Source of the DNA: Sceloporus undulatus
Lineage: Eukaryota > Chordata > Lepidosauria > Squamata > Phrynosomatidae
Direction of reading: 5' to 3'
Assembly (NCBI RefSeq): GCF_019175285.1
Contig: NC_056527.1
Coordinates: forward strand, 118,342,133-118,406,132
DNA: 64,000 bases
Of the stretch, positions 1-12,500 are shown piece after piece. The notes beneath the pieces are model-generated. The model was not told the DNA's origin, made no database searches, and was given only the letters and a program-made list of their open reading frames with translations. Positions within the stretch are counted from its first letter, which is position 1. Every line of letters starts with the position of its first letter. Both the position numbers and the translations under genes were made by a program.

Positions 1-170
1 TTGCGCGGGTGCACTCTCTGGGAGGCCCTTGGTGCCTATAACAACCTCCCCATTGGGCACAAAATACACCCTTTACCCCACCCTCCCACCCAAATTACCT
101 GCCCTTTTCTATTTTTTTGAGTTTTCTTGCCTTTTGAATAAATGTCACTTTTTTGGAGGCAAAAAATGAA
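1..170 (+). other. EIF4A1: Probable end of EIF4A1 3' UTR with poly(A) signal
   Basis: An AATAAA lies at 137-142, followed by TGTCACTTTTTTGGAGGC. From memory this closely resembles the conserved tail of vertebrate EIF4A1 mRNAs, and EIF4A1 lies directly upstream of CD68 on the same strand in mammals. No coding sequence of the gene is in the window, so this rests on a short match and on gene order. It could be a chance AATAAA. Confidence 0.45.
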
Positions 171-930
171 ATTTATAGTGTTTCATGGCGCTTTTCTGTC
201 TGTTTCAGTCACTCTTTCCTCCCTCCTTTTCCCTCTCTTTCTCTCTCTCTACCTGCAATATCATTTCGTAACTCAGTTGTCCAGACTGCCCCTGGCTTGA
301 ACCCACAACCCACCCAGGTCTCTTTTTTTGAGTGGGAAAGAGGAAGCAGACTTTAGAAAGCTGGCTTCTCATCTTCTCTCACCTTCTGGCCATATCCCCC
401 CCCAAATTCAGTTTTTGTGGTCTTTTCTCCCCACGTTTTCCCTTTCCGCAGAATCATGGTGCTAACAGGGGAAGAAGGCAGGCTAAAGCTTGAGAATTTA
501 AAACCTACCTCAACAGGTCATGGTTTTCTGTTCTCCCGCCTGAAATCATTGGTTTTACGAATCCAAAATTGCCAAGTTGTGTGTGTGTGTTTTCCCCTTC
601 TATCGACTACATCAGACAAAAGCCCCTTTCCCTCTTCATCCTACTTTCTTAAAACAAAATCGAAAAAAACCGAAAACTTTTTCATACAGCAAAAAAAATC
701 TGTGCGTGCAAAACCTTACCTTTTTTTTGTATAGCTATTATTTATTCAAAAGGAAAGTTACAGTGACCAAAATAAACGTGATCTTGAGGAAAAATAAACC
801 TTTGCTTTGGGATGATTTTTGGAAAAGGGAAGGGAGGCTCTTTCTTGGCTGGTTTAATCCTTTTGTGGACCTTTCTGGGGAACTCCATCCAGAGAGAAGG
901 CAACAGTGCACTAGGCACAAAAAGGTTATT
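171..930. other. Intergenic, no feature recognised
   Basis: Pyrimidine-rich and A-rich sequence with no coding exon, RNA gene or repeat that I can name. Open frames here are short and of low complexity. Confidence 0.4.
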
Positions 931-934
931 CAAT

Positions 935-1435
935 TAGGCAGCAGGTTGAGGATGGAGCAAGCTTGTTTTCTGCTGCTCCAGAGAATAAGACCCAGAACAA
1001 TGGGTTGAAAACACAGGGAAAGGAATTCACTGAAACCTTGGGAAGATCTCTATGACAGCTTTCCAATAGTGGAAGACGCTGCTTCAGAGGCTGGCAGAGT
1101 CCCCTTTGCAGGTCTTTAAGCAGGTTGGATGGACATCCTTCGGGGATGCTTTGATGGTCAGTTCCTGCCGCATGGCAGAAGGGGGTTGGCCCTTTTGGGG
1201 ATCTCTTCCAACTAGGATTCTATGGATTCCATCTGCCTGTAATGGTCTCTGACTGCCTTCAACTTGTTTAAGCGTCATCTTTTCCAATTGGTCCCGTTTC
1301 TTTGGAGGTTTTTAAATGGAGGCTGGATGGCCATCTGTCCCAGGGAGGGCTTGGTGTATTCCCGCATGGCAGCAGGGGTTCCAGCTGGATGGCCTTTGGG
1401 AGTCTCTTCCAGCTAGGATTCACCTCAACCGAGGG
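935..1435 (+). repeat. Two CR1 LINE 3'-end fragments
   Basis: About 935-1245 and 1290-1435 both carry the CR1 tail text (GCATGGCAGAAGGGGGTTGG, then TCTCTTCCAACTAGGATTCT). These are 5'-truncated, diverged copies in tandem on the + strand. Confidence 0.75.
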
Positions 1436-1574
1436 CAAAGATGATTCATCTTCCAGTATAACAAAATCAAGGTCAGTGTAGAGCTGAACATGATGCACAA
1501 GCAGCTGTGCAAGCACCCCCATGCGCCTGCCTCTACCAAAGTGGCTTGGTTGCGTACCTTCAGGTTGTCTCCAA

Positions 1575-1850
1575 TAGACGGTGAGCCTGTCTTGGGGTTT
1601 TCTTGGCAAGGTTTGCCACGGTCATCCAGGGGCGTCATCATCATCATTATGGGACCTTGGTATCTGATGGGGTCTGGTTCCAGGAAGCCCTGTGGATACC
1701 CAAGTCTCATTATGTGCAATGGGCTAAGACAGTTATTATCAAGCTTTGCTGTTTGAAATTTGTTTTATTTTATATTTATTGGGAATATTTTCAAGCCAAG
1801 AATGTTGAATTTGTGGATTTAAAAAAACAAACCTGTGGCTACGGAAACCC
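1575..1850. repeat. Sauria SINE scrap and Tigger-like DNA element
   Basis: 1585-1625 keeps the SINE phrase GGGGTTTTCTTGGCAAGGTT. About 1640-1850 has the Tigger-like phrases TTGGTATCTGATGGGGTCTG and GTGGATACCCAAGTCTCATT. Both are old and degenerate. Confidence 0.55.
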
Positions 1851-2640
1851 TTGAGAAGGAGGCAAAACTCTTCTTGCGCTTGCAAGCAAGGAGAAGAGTG
1901 GAGACCATGCGTTTGTTCCTGGCTGCTGGGGCAAAGGAAGGCAAAACTGAATATCCTTACTATAGCTCAGTGCGGCCATTTTAAGTTGCAGCAGGCAAGG
2001 TCTCTGTGGCCCTTTTGCAAAGCCAGGGTCCTTGCTCATCTCCCCTCTGGTCACACATTCCTTTCAAACTATAAGGCACTGACCAAAGGAGGCTGGCACT
2101 GCATTGCTGCAGCTGCTAAGGCCCAGCTGAGGTCTCTGAGTGACCACTCCTTTCCAGCCACTTCCTAAAAACTTAGAAGCGAAGTTGTCCAAGTCAGATT
2201 GAAAGCAAAGGCAGCTGTCTTAGGCATTGTTTGGGGCTGGCAATGCGTCTCCAGCTTTTGTGGGTCATTTTCAGGCAGGAGACAAGGGGAAAAGGGACCA
2301 AGGCCAGATCTGGTGTCCATTCATGGTGACCTCATTAAGTTTGTAGGGTTTTCTTAGGCAAGGAAGACCCAGAGGTGTTTTTTCTAGTTTCATCCTCTGA
2401 AATATCACCTACAGCACCTGGGACTCATTGTCAGTCCTTCTGGCCTTGGGGAAGGGTCTTCTTTTTGGACTGCCAATCCCAGAATCCCTGTGGTAAGTGG
2501 GGGATTCTGGGAGTGACAGTCCATAAAGGCACCTGTTCTCATGCTCTGGAAGTTCATTTGGAACTAAACCCCAGCAAATGCTAAGGGTCTGTAATAATAA
2601 TAATTAATAATAATAATACCCCACTGTATATAAGAGGACC
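1851..2640. other. Intergenic, mostly unassigned
   Basis: No coding exon is visible. A weak Sauria SINE trace (2320-2420) and a CCCAGAATCCC-type MITE trace (2465-2525) are present, followed by a short AAT-rich stretch near 2594-2620. Confidence 0.4.
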
Positions 2641-2784
2641 TGAGCATCTATGGTTTTTGATATCCAGAGGGGACCTGGAATCAAACCCCAGCCAATACCA
2701 AGGGCCTGGAATACTAGTGTTGCTGCTGCTACTACTACACTACTACTACTACTAATAATAATAATACCCCACTGCATACAATGT

Positions 2785-2878
2785 TACTTGAGCAAATCAT
2801 GCCAGACAAATCTGATCTCTTTCTTTGATAAAATTACTAGCTTGGTAGATGATGGGAATGCTGTGGAAATAGTATATC

Positions 2879-2936
<58 letters not shown>

Positions 2937-4075
2937 ATTTTATTTATAGACCGCTATTCCGCAATGCCTTTGACAGGGTTCCCCATGACATTCTTGCAAA
3001 CATGCTTGTAAAATGTGGGCTAGACAAGGTAACTGTTACGTGGATTTATAACTGATTGACCGGCCGAAGCAAAAGGGTGCTCAACAATGGCTCCTTTTCA
3101 TCCTGGAGAGAAGTGACCAGTGGGGTGTCCAGTGGGGCTCTGTCCTGGGCCCAGGGCTATTCAACATCTTCATCAATGACCTGGATGACAGAATTGGGAG
3201 CATGCTTATCAAATTTGCAGATGACACCAAATTAGGAGGAATAGCTAATACCCCAGAGGACAGGATCAAGACTCAAAATGATCTGAATAGACTAGAAAGC
3301 TGAGCCAAAGCTAACAAAATGAAATTCAACACAGAGAAATGTAAGGTATTGCACTTAGGGTGGAAAAATGAAATGCACAGATATAGGATTATGGGGGACA
3401 CCTGGCTGAATTAAACTACGTGTGAAAGGGATCTAGGAGTCCAAGTAGACAACAAGCTGAACATGAGTCAACAGTGCGATGCGGCAGCTAACAAGGCCAA
3501 TGCGATTTTAGGCTGCATCAATAGAAGTATCGTATCTAGATCCAGGGAAGTAATAATGCCACTATATTCTGCTCTGGTCAGGCCCCACCTGGAATATTGT
3601 GTCCAGTTCTGGGCACCACAATTCAGAAAGGACATTGAGAAACTGGAGCCATGTGTCCAAAGGAGGGAGACTAAAACGGTGAAGGGTCTGGAAACCATGA
3701 AGCCCTATGAGGAACGACTCAGGAAGCTGGGGATGCTTAGCCTGGAGAAAAGAAGGCTAAGAGGGGATATGATGATAGCCCTGTTTAGGGAGCAAGCTTG
3801 TTTTCTGCTGCTCCACAGAATAGGACCCAGACCTAATGGATCTAAGCTGCAGGAAAAGAGATTCCACCTCAACATTAGGAGGAACTTCCTGACAGTAAGG
3901 GCTGTTCGACAGAAGAACACACTCCCTCAAAGTGGAGTCTCCCTCCTTGGAGGTCTTCAAACGGAGGCTGGATGGCTATCTGTCAGGGATGCTTTGATTT
4001 GGATTTCCTGCATGGCAGAATGGGGTTGGACTGGATGGCCCTTGTGGTCTCTTCCAACTCTATGATTCTATGATT
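2785..4075 (+). repeat. CR1 LINE, 3' part of ORF2, split by (AAT)n
   Basis: The translated text matches the CR1 reverse transcriptase C-terminal region. Examples are the FNIFINDLD-type segment near 3160 and, in an open stretch at 3463-4065, [17 protein letters not shown] and [16 protein letters not shown]. The typical CR1 tail of repeated GATTCTATG closes it at about 4075. A microsatellite (2881-2934) with a scrap of another repeat interrupts the coding part near its 5' end. The copy is 5'-truncated and has stops, so it is inactive. Confidence 0.88.
2881..2934. repeat. (AAT)n microsatellite
   Basis: An uninterrupted run of the trinucleotide AAT lies inside a CR1 copy. Confidence 0.95.
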
Positions 4076-4640
4076 CTATGAGCTTCCATGGATTTTGGCA
4101 TCCATGGGGTTCCTGACACCAAACCCCAGCAGATACCAAGAGCTCACTTTGTGTGTGTGTGTGTGTAAATATACATACACACACATCGAGTTTTTAAACA
4201 TTAAGTATTCCCTGCACTTAGGTCACAAGTTTCTTGGAGAGATGCTTATTCTCTAGGCGCAGGGAGAGATGGTCACTTTCACACTCCTTTTCTGGACGCA
4301 GGGCTTTTTTGCCAAGAGCAGCTTTCTGACTTGCTAAATGTCTTTGTGCTGGGATTATTTTCCCCTATTGGGTAACATTCTGGTCATATGCCTGAGCGAT
4401 GGAGTTCTTTGTCCGCGGACCGAGTGCTCCTTCCCCGTCACATGAGAGTCAGGCCCTTTGGCTGCGGTTGAGGATTGAGGAAGAGCCACGGCTGAGTCAC
4501 CAGAGCATGGCACCACTATGAGGACGACATGAAGGAGGATCTTTGCAGCCTCCCTTCCCTCTTCCCATAATCCCCAGGGTGGCCGCAGCCCATGCATGGG
4601 CCAAAGACAACATAGCCCATCAGCCTGGGCAAGGAACCTT
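4076..4640. other. Tigger-like scrap, (GT)n, then unassigned
   Basis: 4085-4145 is a reversed Tigger-like piece (CCAAACCCCAGCAGATACCA). A short (GT)n follows at 4148-4166. The rest holds no gene that I can support. Confidence 0.45.
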
Positions 4641-4765
4641 CAAGTCCTCCAGCGCAACTCTGCCAGAGGTTGACCATAGACTTGTGCTGGAGAACCTAGA
4701 TCTTCTTAGAGAAAGCACTTCTCTAGGTATTTGTAGGTTTTCCAAAATGAATCTTCCCGTTTCAA
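4635..4765. repeat. Partial copy of the hairpin MITE
   Basis: It carries the paired arms CTCCAGCGCAACTCT and GTGCTGGAGAACCTAGATCT of the hairpin family described at 37333-38935, without recognisable ends. Confidence 0.6.
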
Positions 4766-5094
4766 TTTAATCCACTTTGCGTTCACATTCATCGATAGGA
4801 TCAATTCAAAATGGAGTTGCATCACAGGGGTGACAGTGCCACTGGGAACCGAATCCAACAACAACATGTCCACACTTGCGCGGAACCAATTCATTTAAAA
4901 AGATGTGGGGAAGATCCAGTTTAACTGGGTTGGGCACTGTGCCCCCCCCTCCAACAAACAGCGCCAGCAATTCTGTGCAAGTGTGGATAAGGACCCTTTA
5001 AACCATTTTACACCAGTTTGAAAACCGTTTTTTTATGTGGTGTGAATGAGACTGAAGAAAAAGTCTCCTGACTGACAGTTGCCAACCTAGGTCC

Positions 5095-5520
5095 AAAACA
5101 CACTGCAGAAATAACCCAGTTTGAGACCGCTTTAACTGCCCTTGGATCAATACGAGGGAATTCTGGGAACTGTGGTTTTATGAGACATTGAGCCTTCTTT
5201 TCTGTCAGAATTCTGGTGCCAAAATGAACTACAATTCCAGGATTCTAAGTGGTCTCAAGCCGAATTATTTCTGCCATGTGTTTTGGACCTATGTCTCTGA
5301 ACTCTGGATCTGTAGTATTATTATACAGCTAAAGCAGAGCATGCCTCAGAAAGAGCATGCTATGACTGACCTAAAAGTGAGATCTTTACTGGCCAACCAT
5401 AATGCACAGACGCTGCCACCATAAACTACAAATCCCATAATTCCCTAGCACTGAATGAGAGCAGTTAAAGTGGTCTCAAACTGAATTATTTCTGCAGTGT
5501 GTTTTGGACACTAGTCTTGA
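5095..5520. repeat. Palindromic MITE copies (CCCAGGATTCC family)
   Basis: Inverted arms of the kind ATTCTGGGAACTGTGGTTTT and CCATAATTCCCTAGCA sit between outer text AACTGAATTATTTCTGCAGT. This family recurs at about 22045, 23570, 28170, 34295 and 46740. The superfamily is not certain. Confidence 0.5.
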
Positions 5521-5731
5521 CCGGTTGGAGTAAATTCCGCCAGAGGGTCTGAGCATATGGGATGGATTATATGGGAGGAGGCGACCCTAAAGGTCACCTG
5601 GACCCAAACCATGAAAGGCTTTAAAGGTCATAATCAACACTTTGGGTACCTTGGTTATGACCTTTAAAGGTGGAATGATTTTAATACTGTGTGATACGAT
5701 TACGCCTGGATGACCAAATAGTCAGTCTGGA

Positions 5732-6102
5732 CAATCAGCCCTCCATTGTTGCGGCTTTGGCTTTTGCAGCTTTGAGTATCCATGGATTTAATTAATATGT
5801 TCTCTCTAGGAATCTCTAGGTCCTCCAGCGCAGCTCTATGGGCAACGTCTGCAGAAAACACACTGGAGGACCTAGATCTTCCTAGAGAGGACATTTCTTT
5901 TAGGCATTTGTAGGTCCTCCAGCGCAGTTCAATGGAAAATGTCTGGCCGCTGTTGATCATAAGAGTTGCACTGGAGAACAAATGCCTAGAGAAGCGTTTT
6001 CTCTGGTGCAAAAAAACCACTGAGTTTTTGTTTGAGGTCCCATCCCCCCAATTTCACAAGGGTTTTGTGCCCCTAACCCCAGCAAATGTGGATGGCCTAC
6101 CG
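5732..6102 (-). repeat. Hairpin MITE (Tigger-like), two hairpin units
   Basis: The ends read CAATCAGCCCTCC and GGATGGCCTACCG, next to a TA dinucleotide on the right. Inside are two hairpins built from CTCTAGGTCCTCCAGCGCA-type arms. It is a reversed full-length copy with the basal two-unit structure. Confidence 0.65.
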
Positions 6103-6439
6103 TAACTGAAGTTTCTGAACTTGATACAGAGGTAGCCCAGTGTATAGTGCATTGCAGAAAGTGCATCCATGACATTACCAGCGCATGAACAATCCTCTTT
6201 GGGTTCTATAGGTCTAGGTAAGGGAGCACTTGGCGCATCAGCCAAAGGTATCAATGAAGATGGTGGGACGAAGAAGACGATACTCTCATTTTTGGGTCCC
6301 TTTTTGGGTCCGTACCACTGAGGCCATGTCAAGCAACGAACCACGAGGCGGAAGGGCTCCTGGCGCGATCCCATGGGCCTCCCTGGCGTGTGGTAATCCA
6401 GACCCCAAAACTGAGTCACCGTTTTGCAGAGAGCGCCAG

Positions 6440-6449
6440 TTTCACTTCC
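6440..6449 (-). promoter_or_regulatory. PU.1/IRF composite element upstream of CD68
   Basis: The minus strand reads GGAAGTGAAA, an exact ETS-IRF composite (EICE) consensus GGAANNGAAA, 106 bp before the CD68 start codon. Mammalian CD68 is macrophage-restricted and depends on PU.1 and IRF factors. That this site works here is an inference from sequence and position. Confidence 0.55.
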
Positions 6450-6554
6450 TTCCTTTTCTTCGCCAACGAAGGAGAAAGAAGAGGAGAACCTTCCCAGACC
6501 GGTAGAAGAAAGGCAAACTGTCCAGAATCAGAAACTGCGTCTTCCGTCGGAAAG

Positions 6555-9500
6555 ATGCGGACCCCCGAGCGCACACCGTGGTCTTTGCTTTGGTTCACCG
6601 GATCGGTATTGCTTGTGGCAGGTTGGTTTCTTTTCTGCTCCTCCTCCGTGGCAATTTGTCTTCCTTTCAAGGTGGACCGATTTGGGGTTTTGGAAGAGAT
6701 CTGGGTCTTTGGGAAAAGGAGAGCAAGAAAAGAGGGCAGATGAGGTGGGATTTTATCTATCTATTTATTTTATATTCATCTGTATCCCGCTTTTCTCCCA
6801 AAATTGGGACCCAAAGCGGCTCACAGTCTAAAAACATAAAATGTACACTGCGTGATTTCACACGGTGTTGCACAAAACCCACCATTAAAGCAGTCACAAA
6901 CAAGCATTAATGCACACCTTTTGACTTTCAGGATTTTGGCGACAATGCATTTCCAATAGCACTTTGTATGTGATCAGCATTTGCGCAATTACTCACCATT
7001 TTCGCTTTATTCGCGGGATGCTGTAGATGCGCTTTAATCTCCCTTTAATGCCGAAATCTGCCTCAGTGTGATAAACTCCACAATCTGTTCCCAGTCTTTT
7101 ATAGATTTCCCTACATTTTCACTTCTCATGAGATAACGTCAATTTATCCAATCCTGCCATATGGCTGAGTAAGAATTTGAACCCTGGTCTCCAGAGTCAC
7201 AGTCTTGATACTCAAACCACTATGTTACACAACCTAAATATTAATTAGGACCCTTCTAATTAACTTTTCTTTCCGTCCCTGAATTACTACCATTTGAGCT
7301 ATTTATAACTTCAGCAGAGGGTTCAGAAAAAGGGTTCAGGTGTCCAAAGAAAAGGGGGCGGCCAGCATGGGGCAGTAATGTGAGTATATTGGACAACTAC
7401 AACTCTGGAGACCAGGGTTCAAATCCCAGCTTGGCCTTGTAAACCCACTGGGCGACCTTGGGCCAACTCACACTCTCTCAGCCTCAAAGGAAAGCAATAG
7501 CAAACCTCCTCCAAACAAATCTTGCCAAGAAACTCTGTAATAGGATCGCTTTAGGGTTGCCATAAGTCAGAAATGAAGATGCATAACAACAAGAAGAAGG
7601 TGAGACTTTGGAAATCTTTCACCCCTTAAGAGTCCAAATATTTCTTCCTTTTTGCTGATTTCTTTGGATGCTGAAACGCTGTCTCTAAATGCTCAGTTTT
7701 AAGTCACTGCCATGTTAGAAATTGGGAGATTTCATTGAACTATATTGGGGTGCATACAATATTTGTTGGTGTTGTGTTCCTTCAAGTCGTTTCCAACTTA
7801 TGTGCAACCCTAAGGGGCAGCTCTCATGGGGTTTTCTTGGCAAAATTTGTCCAGAGGAGGTTTGCCATGGCCTTCCTCTGAGGCTGAGAGAATGTGACTT
7901 ATCACCCAAGGTCTCCCAGTGGGTTTCCTTGGCTGAGCCGAGATTCGAACCCTGGAGTCGTAGTCCAACAGTCAACCCCTTATGATATATTGCACCCCTG
8001 AAAGTGAGAAAGTAAAGGTCTGGGACCCCAGGGGGACCCCAAAACTGTGTTTCCTTCTCTGACATGCACTCACCCCAGACTTCCCGTTTTCCATCAAAGC
8101 CTCCAAAAATAGGAATTAACTTTTCAAAGCAATTGCTGCAATGTTTTAAGATAAGACGCTCCTGTTTTCCCAAAGCAGAAGTGATCCTTTGACTACTGCA
8201 ATTGTTATTTTTGTCATTCTGGTGGATGCGAGGCCTGGCTGGTTCTTGCAAGAGAAAAACACTCTCTGGGCCCCTTTGAGAAGCCCAGTTCTGTGATAAA
8301 TATATAGTGACTGGTCCATTGACTGACTGACTGACTGATTGATTGATTGATTGATTGATCGATAGCTATCCCACCTTTCTCAGCTCACAGCTTAGAACAA
8401 AACAAAGTGCATCTTAAAAGCAATGATCAAAAGATCAGACAGTGGACCATTGGTATCTGCTGGGGTTTGGATAACAAATTCTGTGGATGCTGAAGCCCCA
8501 TTATATACAATGGGATTGATGACGACGACGACGATGATGATGATGATTACAGTGGGGCTTTGGTATCCTCTGGGGTTTGGTTCCAGGATCCTCTGTGGAT
8601 ACCAAAATCCATGATGTTCAAGTCCCGTTATATGCAATAGGATTGTTGATGTTGTGATATTACTGTTGTTGTTATTGTGGGCTGTTGGTATTAGTTTGGT
8701 TTGGTTCCACAGGAGTTTGGATACTCAAGTCCCATTATTGGATGATTATTGGATGCTCAAGTCCCATTATATACTACGGATGGCAAAATGGTGCCCCTAA
8801 TATACCCTAATATACATTATATACTCGACTATAAGTCGACTACATGTACAAGTTGAGGGCAGTGTTTGGGGCCAAAAGTATGGATTATGATATGACCCAT
8901 GGATAGGTCTGGGGTAAAATTTAGGGACATGAAGCAAAGGAAAATAATGGCAAATAACTTAATAAAACTCCAGTTTTAGGCTGGATAGATGAGAGAATGA
9001 GGGGGGTCAGTGCTTCCAGGAGAGATTAGACTTTTGCCTTTCACCGGGGGATGGTTCCTTATTCATAAGAATTAAAGCATAGGACCTACATTGACCCATG
9101 GATAAGTCGACTCAGGTTTTTTGGGTCAATCCTTTGACTAAAATTTCTAGACTTACACAAGAGTATATACCAGGGGTAGGCAACCTTTTTGAGCCAGGGG
9201 CCGGGTTGCTGTCCCTCAGACAACTGGGGGGCCGAAGCAAAAAAATAAATAAATAATTTTTAAAAAAATAAATAAATAAACCGGGACAAATGTGGGACAA
9301 AATTTTCAAGTGGAGGACACTTTTTTTAAAAAAATGGAGGACAACTAAAAAAAATTGCTGATTTTTAAAAAAAATGTTAATATAAATGCATGTTTCGGAG
9401 GCTTCTATAGACAATTGCCCCCCTCGCCTGCTGCTTGCCCCTTGCCTGCCACTTGCCCCCCCTTGCCCACCTCCTCCTGATAGGCCAAAGGCCCCACACC

Positions 9501-12500
9501 CTCACACGAGAGGCCAAAGGCTCCGGCGGCAATCGGCGGCAGGATCGGGTGGGGGCCGGTCTCAAGGCCTTGGCGGGCCGCATCCGGCCCGCGGGCCGCA
9601 GGTTGCCTACCCCTGGTATATACAGTAAAAGGGCACAATGAAGCCTTGCTTTTTGGAATTTATATTTGGGGGTGGAATATTTTCAAGCCCTGGATGGTTG
9701 GATACATGTGGATCAAAAAATCCATGGATGCAGAAGGCTGACTGTACGCAAAGAGATACCCAATGGGTGCCAGTTCTAATCCAGGCAGGAATGGTGTGGA
9801 CTTTGGGGTGGCGTTTGCCTCTTTCTCTGTTTCCGCAGCCATTTTGGCCAGGGCACTGGTCATCTGATGCTCTTTCTTTTTGCATCTCTGTCCAGGTTAC
9901 ACTTCCACGCAAGAAGAGGTGCCTCTGCTCCCCACAAATGGGCCGCGGTTCCTGACTCCCACATTGTGTTCAGAGGATGAGGGCTCAGTGGCCGTTCGTT
10001 GCCCCCACAGGAAACAAATGGGTGACGCTGTGCCCTCCTTTACCAAAATGACACCCACCGACTCGCCGCAACTCCACAACGACGCATCGCCCCATGACCA
10101 ACAACAACCAAACCACGCCACACAACAAGTCCACCCCCAAAAGCAACCAAGTCCCACCACCCCATCAGCGCCACGTCCCCTCATCACAAAAACCACACCA
10201 CGCAGCATCCAACCACGACCCACCGACCCCAACCCACCACTTCACCCCATCACAACACCACGGCCCATACCACCCAGCACCAGACCACAGTCCACCCCCA
10301 CAACCAGACCACGTCCCACCAATCCCATCCCACCCCTTCGCCCCACCATAACACCACGGCCCACCCACGCAACCACACCACGGCCCCACAGCCCCCCCAC
10401 CACAGCCCACTCCAACAGAACCACAGCACCCACCGTTCTCACCACATTGCACCACAGCACCCTGACCCCCCACCCCACATTGACACCCTCCATCCTTGTG
10501 GGCGATTACATGGTCAGGAATAAGACGGACGTCTGCCTCCGAGCCGAGATGGGGCTGCAGATGAAGGTCCGCTACACAGGGAAAGCAAAGCAACAGGTAT
10601 GGGGATGGAGCTGAGAGATCGCTGGGGTGTTGTTAGGGGCATTGTGAGGTACAGTCCTGTGTACCTTATGAGATACCATCTTGTGTCCCAGAGATAATGG
10701 GACACTGTGATTCTGTGTACAGTTCTGTGCACCTGGGATAATGGGGCATTACGAAATACCATACTGTATACACTATGAGCTACAGTTCCGGCAATATCAG
10801 GGCATTGTGAGGTACAATCCCATTTACCAGGAATAACAGGGTACTGTGAGGTATGATCCTGTGTACCTGAGATAAGAGGGCATTGTGAGATACCATCCCG
10901 TTACCGAGATAATGGTGCATTGTGAGGCACAGTCCCATTTACCATGAATAACGGGGAATTGTGGGGTATGGTTCCAAGTACATGAGATAACGGGGCATTA
11001 CAAGATCTCGTCTCCTCTACCAAGGATAACAGGGCATTATGAGGATTTGTCTCATGTACCAGGGATAAGGGGGCATTACGAGATGCAGTCTTGTGTACAC
11101 TGGTCCCTTGCCGTATGTGGGGATCCATTACAGACCCCGCCGTGTAAGGCAAGTTCCACCTATGCTCAAGTCCCATTGAGGATAATGGGGCTTGTGCAGA
11201 TGGCTGTGCGAGTGTCGTGGGCACGTGTGCCATTCATTGAATGGTGCAGGGCTTCCAGCATAAAAGGTGCCAGCGTATGATGCGGGAGCATTGTACTAGG
11301 GATAATGGAGCGTTACAAGAATTTGTCTCATGTACTAGGATTATTGGGACATTGTGAGATGCAGTCTTGTGTACCAGGGATAATGGGGCATGATAAAGTT
11401 GTGTATACCTGGGATAACAGGGCATTACAAGATGCAATCTTCTGTACCAGGGATAACTGGGCATTGTGAAGTACAGTTCCATGCACCTGAGATACAGTAA
11501 AGGGGCATTGTGAGACACAGTCCCATAGCTTCCTTTCAGGCCCTGGAACAACCTCAGCATCCTGGATCTCATGGAGGACAGCAGGATCAATTGGCAGAGG
11601 CAGGAATTCCATGATTTGAACCACAACTCCCAGAATCCCTCAGCCAGTGTGATAGCTGGGGGATTCTGGGAGTTGAGATCCAAACCACAGAATGTTTCCC
11701 AACTCTGTTGACAAGTTATAGCAGATTCACAGAAAACAACATTTCCCAGCAGCACAGCCAAGTTAAAACAAAGTGCAGCTTTCTTAAAAAGGAAGACGAA
11801 GAAGAGAGCAGGGCCTCCCCCAATGATTTAAAAAACCGAACGGGTTCATTGAGGGGGGTTTCCAAAGTTTCCTAGGAAATTTTGATAGAAAAGTGGGGTC
11901 CAGACCCCCAACAATGGAGCAAGGAATTCTGGGAAGCAGGACAGCTCAACCTGCTGCAAGGGAAAGCTGTCTGTTGTGGGGAAAATATTGCATTTTGACC
12001 CTCAGTTCCCCTTTTTTCTAAAGCCATTTCGGTCAGAAATGGGACACAAAACCCAGCAACGGAGACCGGCGTGTATCTGCGCACGTAGCCTAAGTGTAAA
12101 AAGGAGAAAGAAGGAGTTTCATTGTGATGGTCGATGTGAGAAACTGAAATAAAAATTTGAATTTAATTATTTTGATTTAATTGCATTCAAACAATTCCAT
12201 CCCGCCTTCCCTCTCTCTGAAGGTCTTTCGATGCTCGGCCTCCTGATAAAACTAGATTTATTTGTAAGTCCAACCCAGTTGAAGAAAGCTATCCTCATCC
12301 CTCTACTTCTCCCTCCCTCCCTCCCTCCTTCCTTCCTTCCTTCCTTCCTTCCTTCGCTCTCTCTTTCTTCCAGGTCTGGGGAGACTTTGCCTTGCAACCC
12401 AACCAGACCAACGCCTCGGGGTCCTGCCTGGACAAGGATGCCATGCTCAACCTGCATTTCCCGGAGGGTTTTCTCTCCTTCTTTTTCACCAAGGTACACA

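Noticed and set aside
3463-4065. 200-codon open frame as a host gene
   Set aside because: It is CR1 reverse-transcriptase sequence.
7380-7450. tRNA gene
   Set aside because: The tRNA-like text is the head of a Sauria SINE; the same applies to the MIR-like SINE heads near 53050 and 62530.
10165-10593. Minus-strand Gly/Cys/Trp-rich frame opposite CD68 exon 2
   Set aside because: It is the mirror of the Pro/Thr/His mucin codons and has no independent support.
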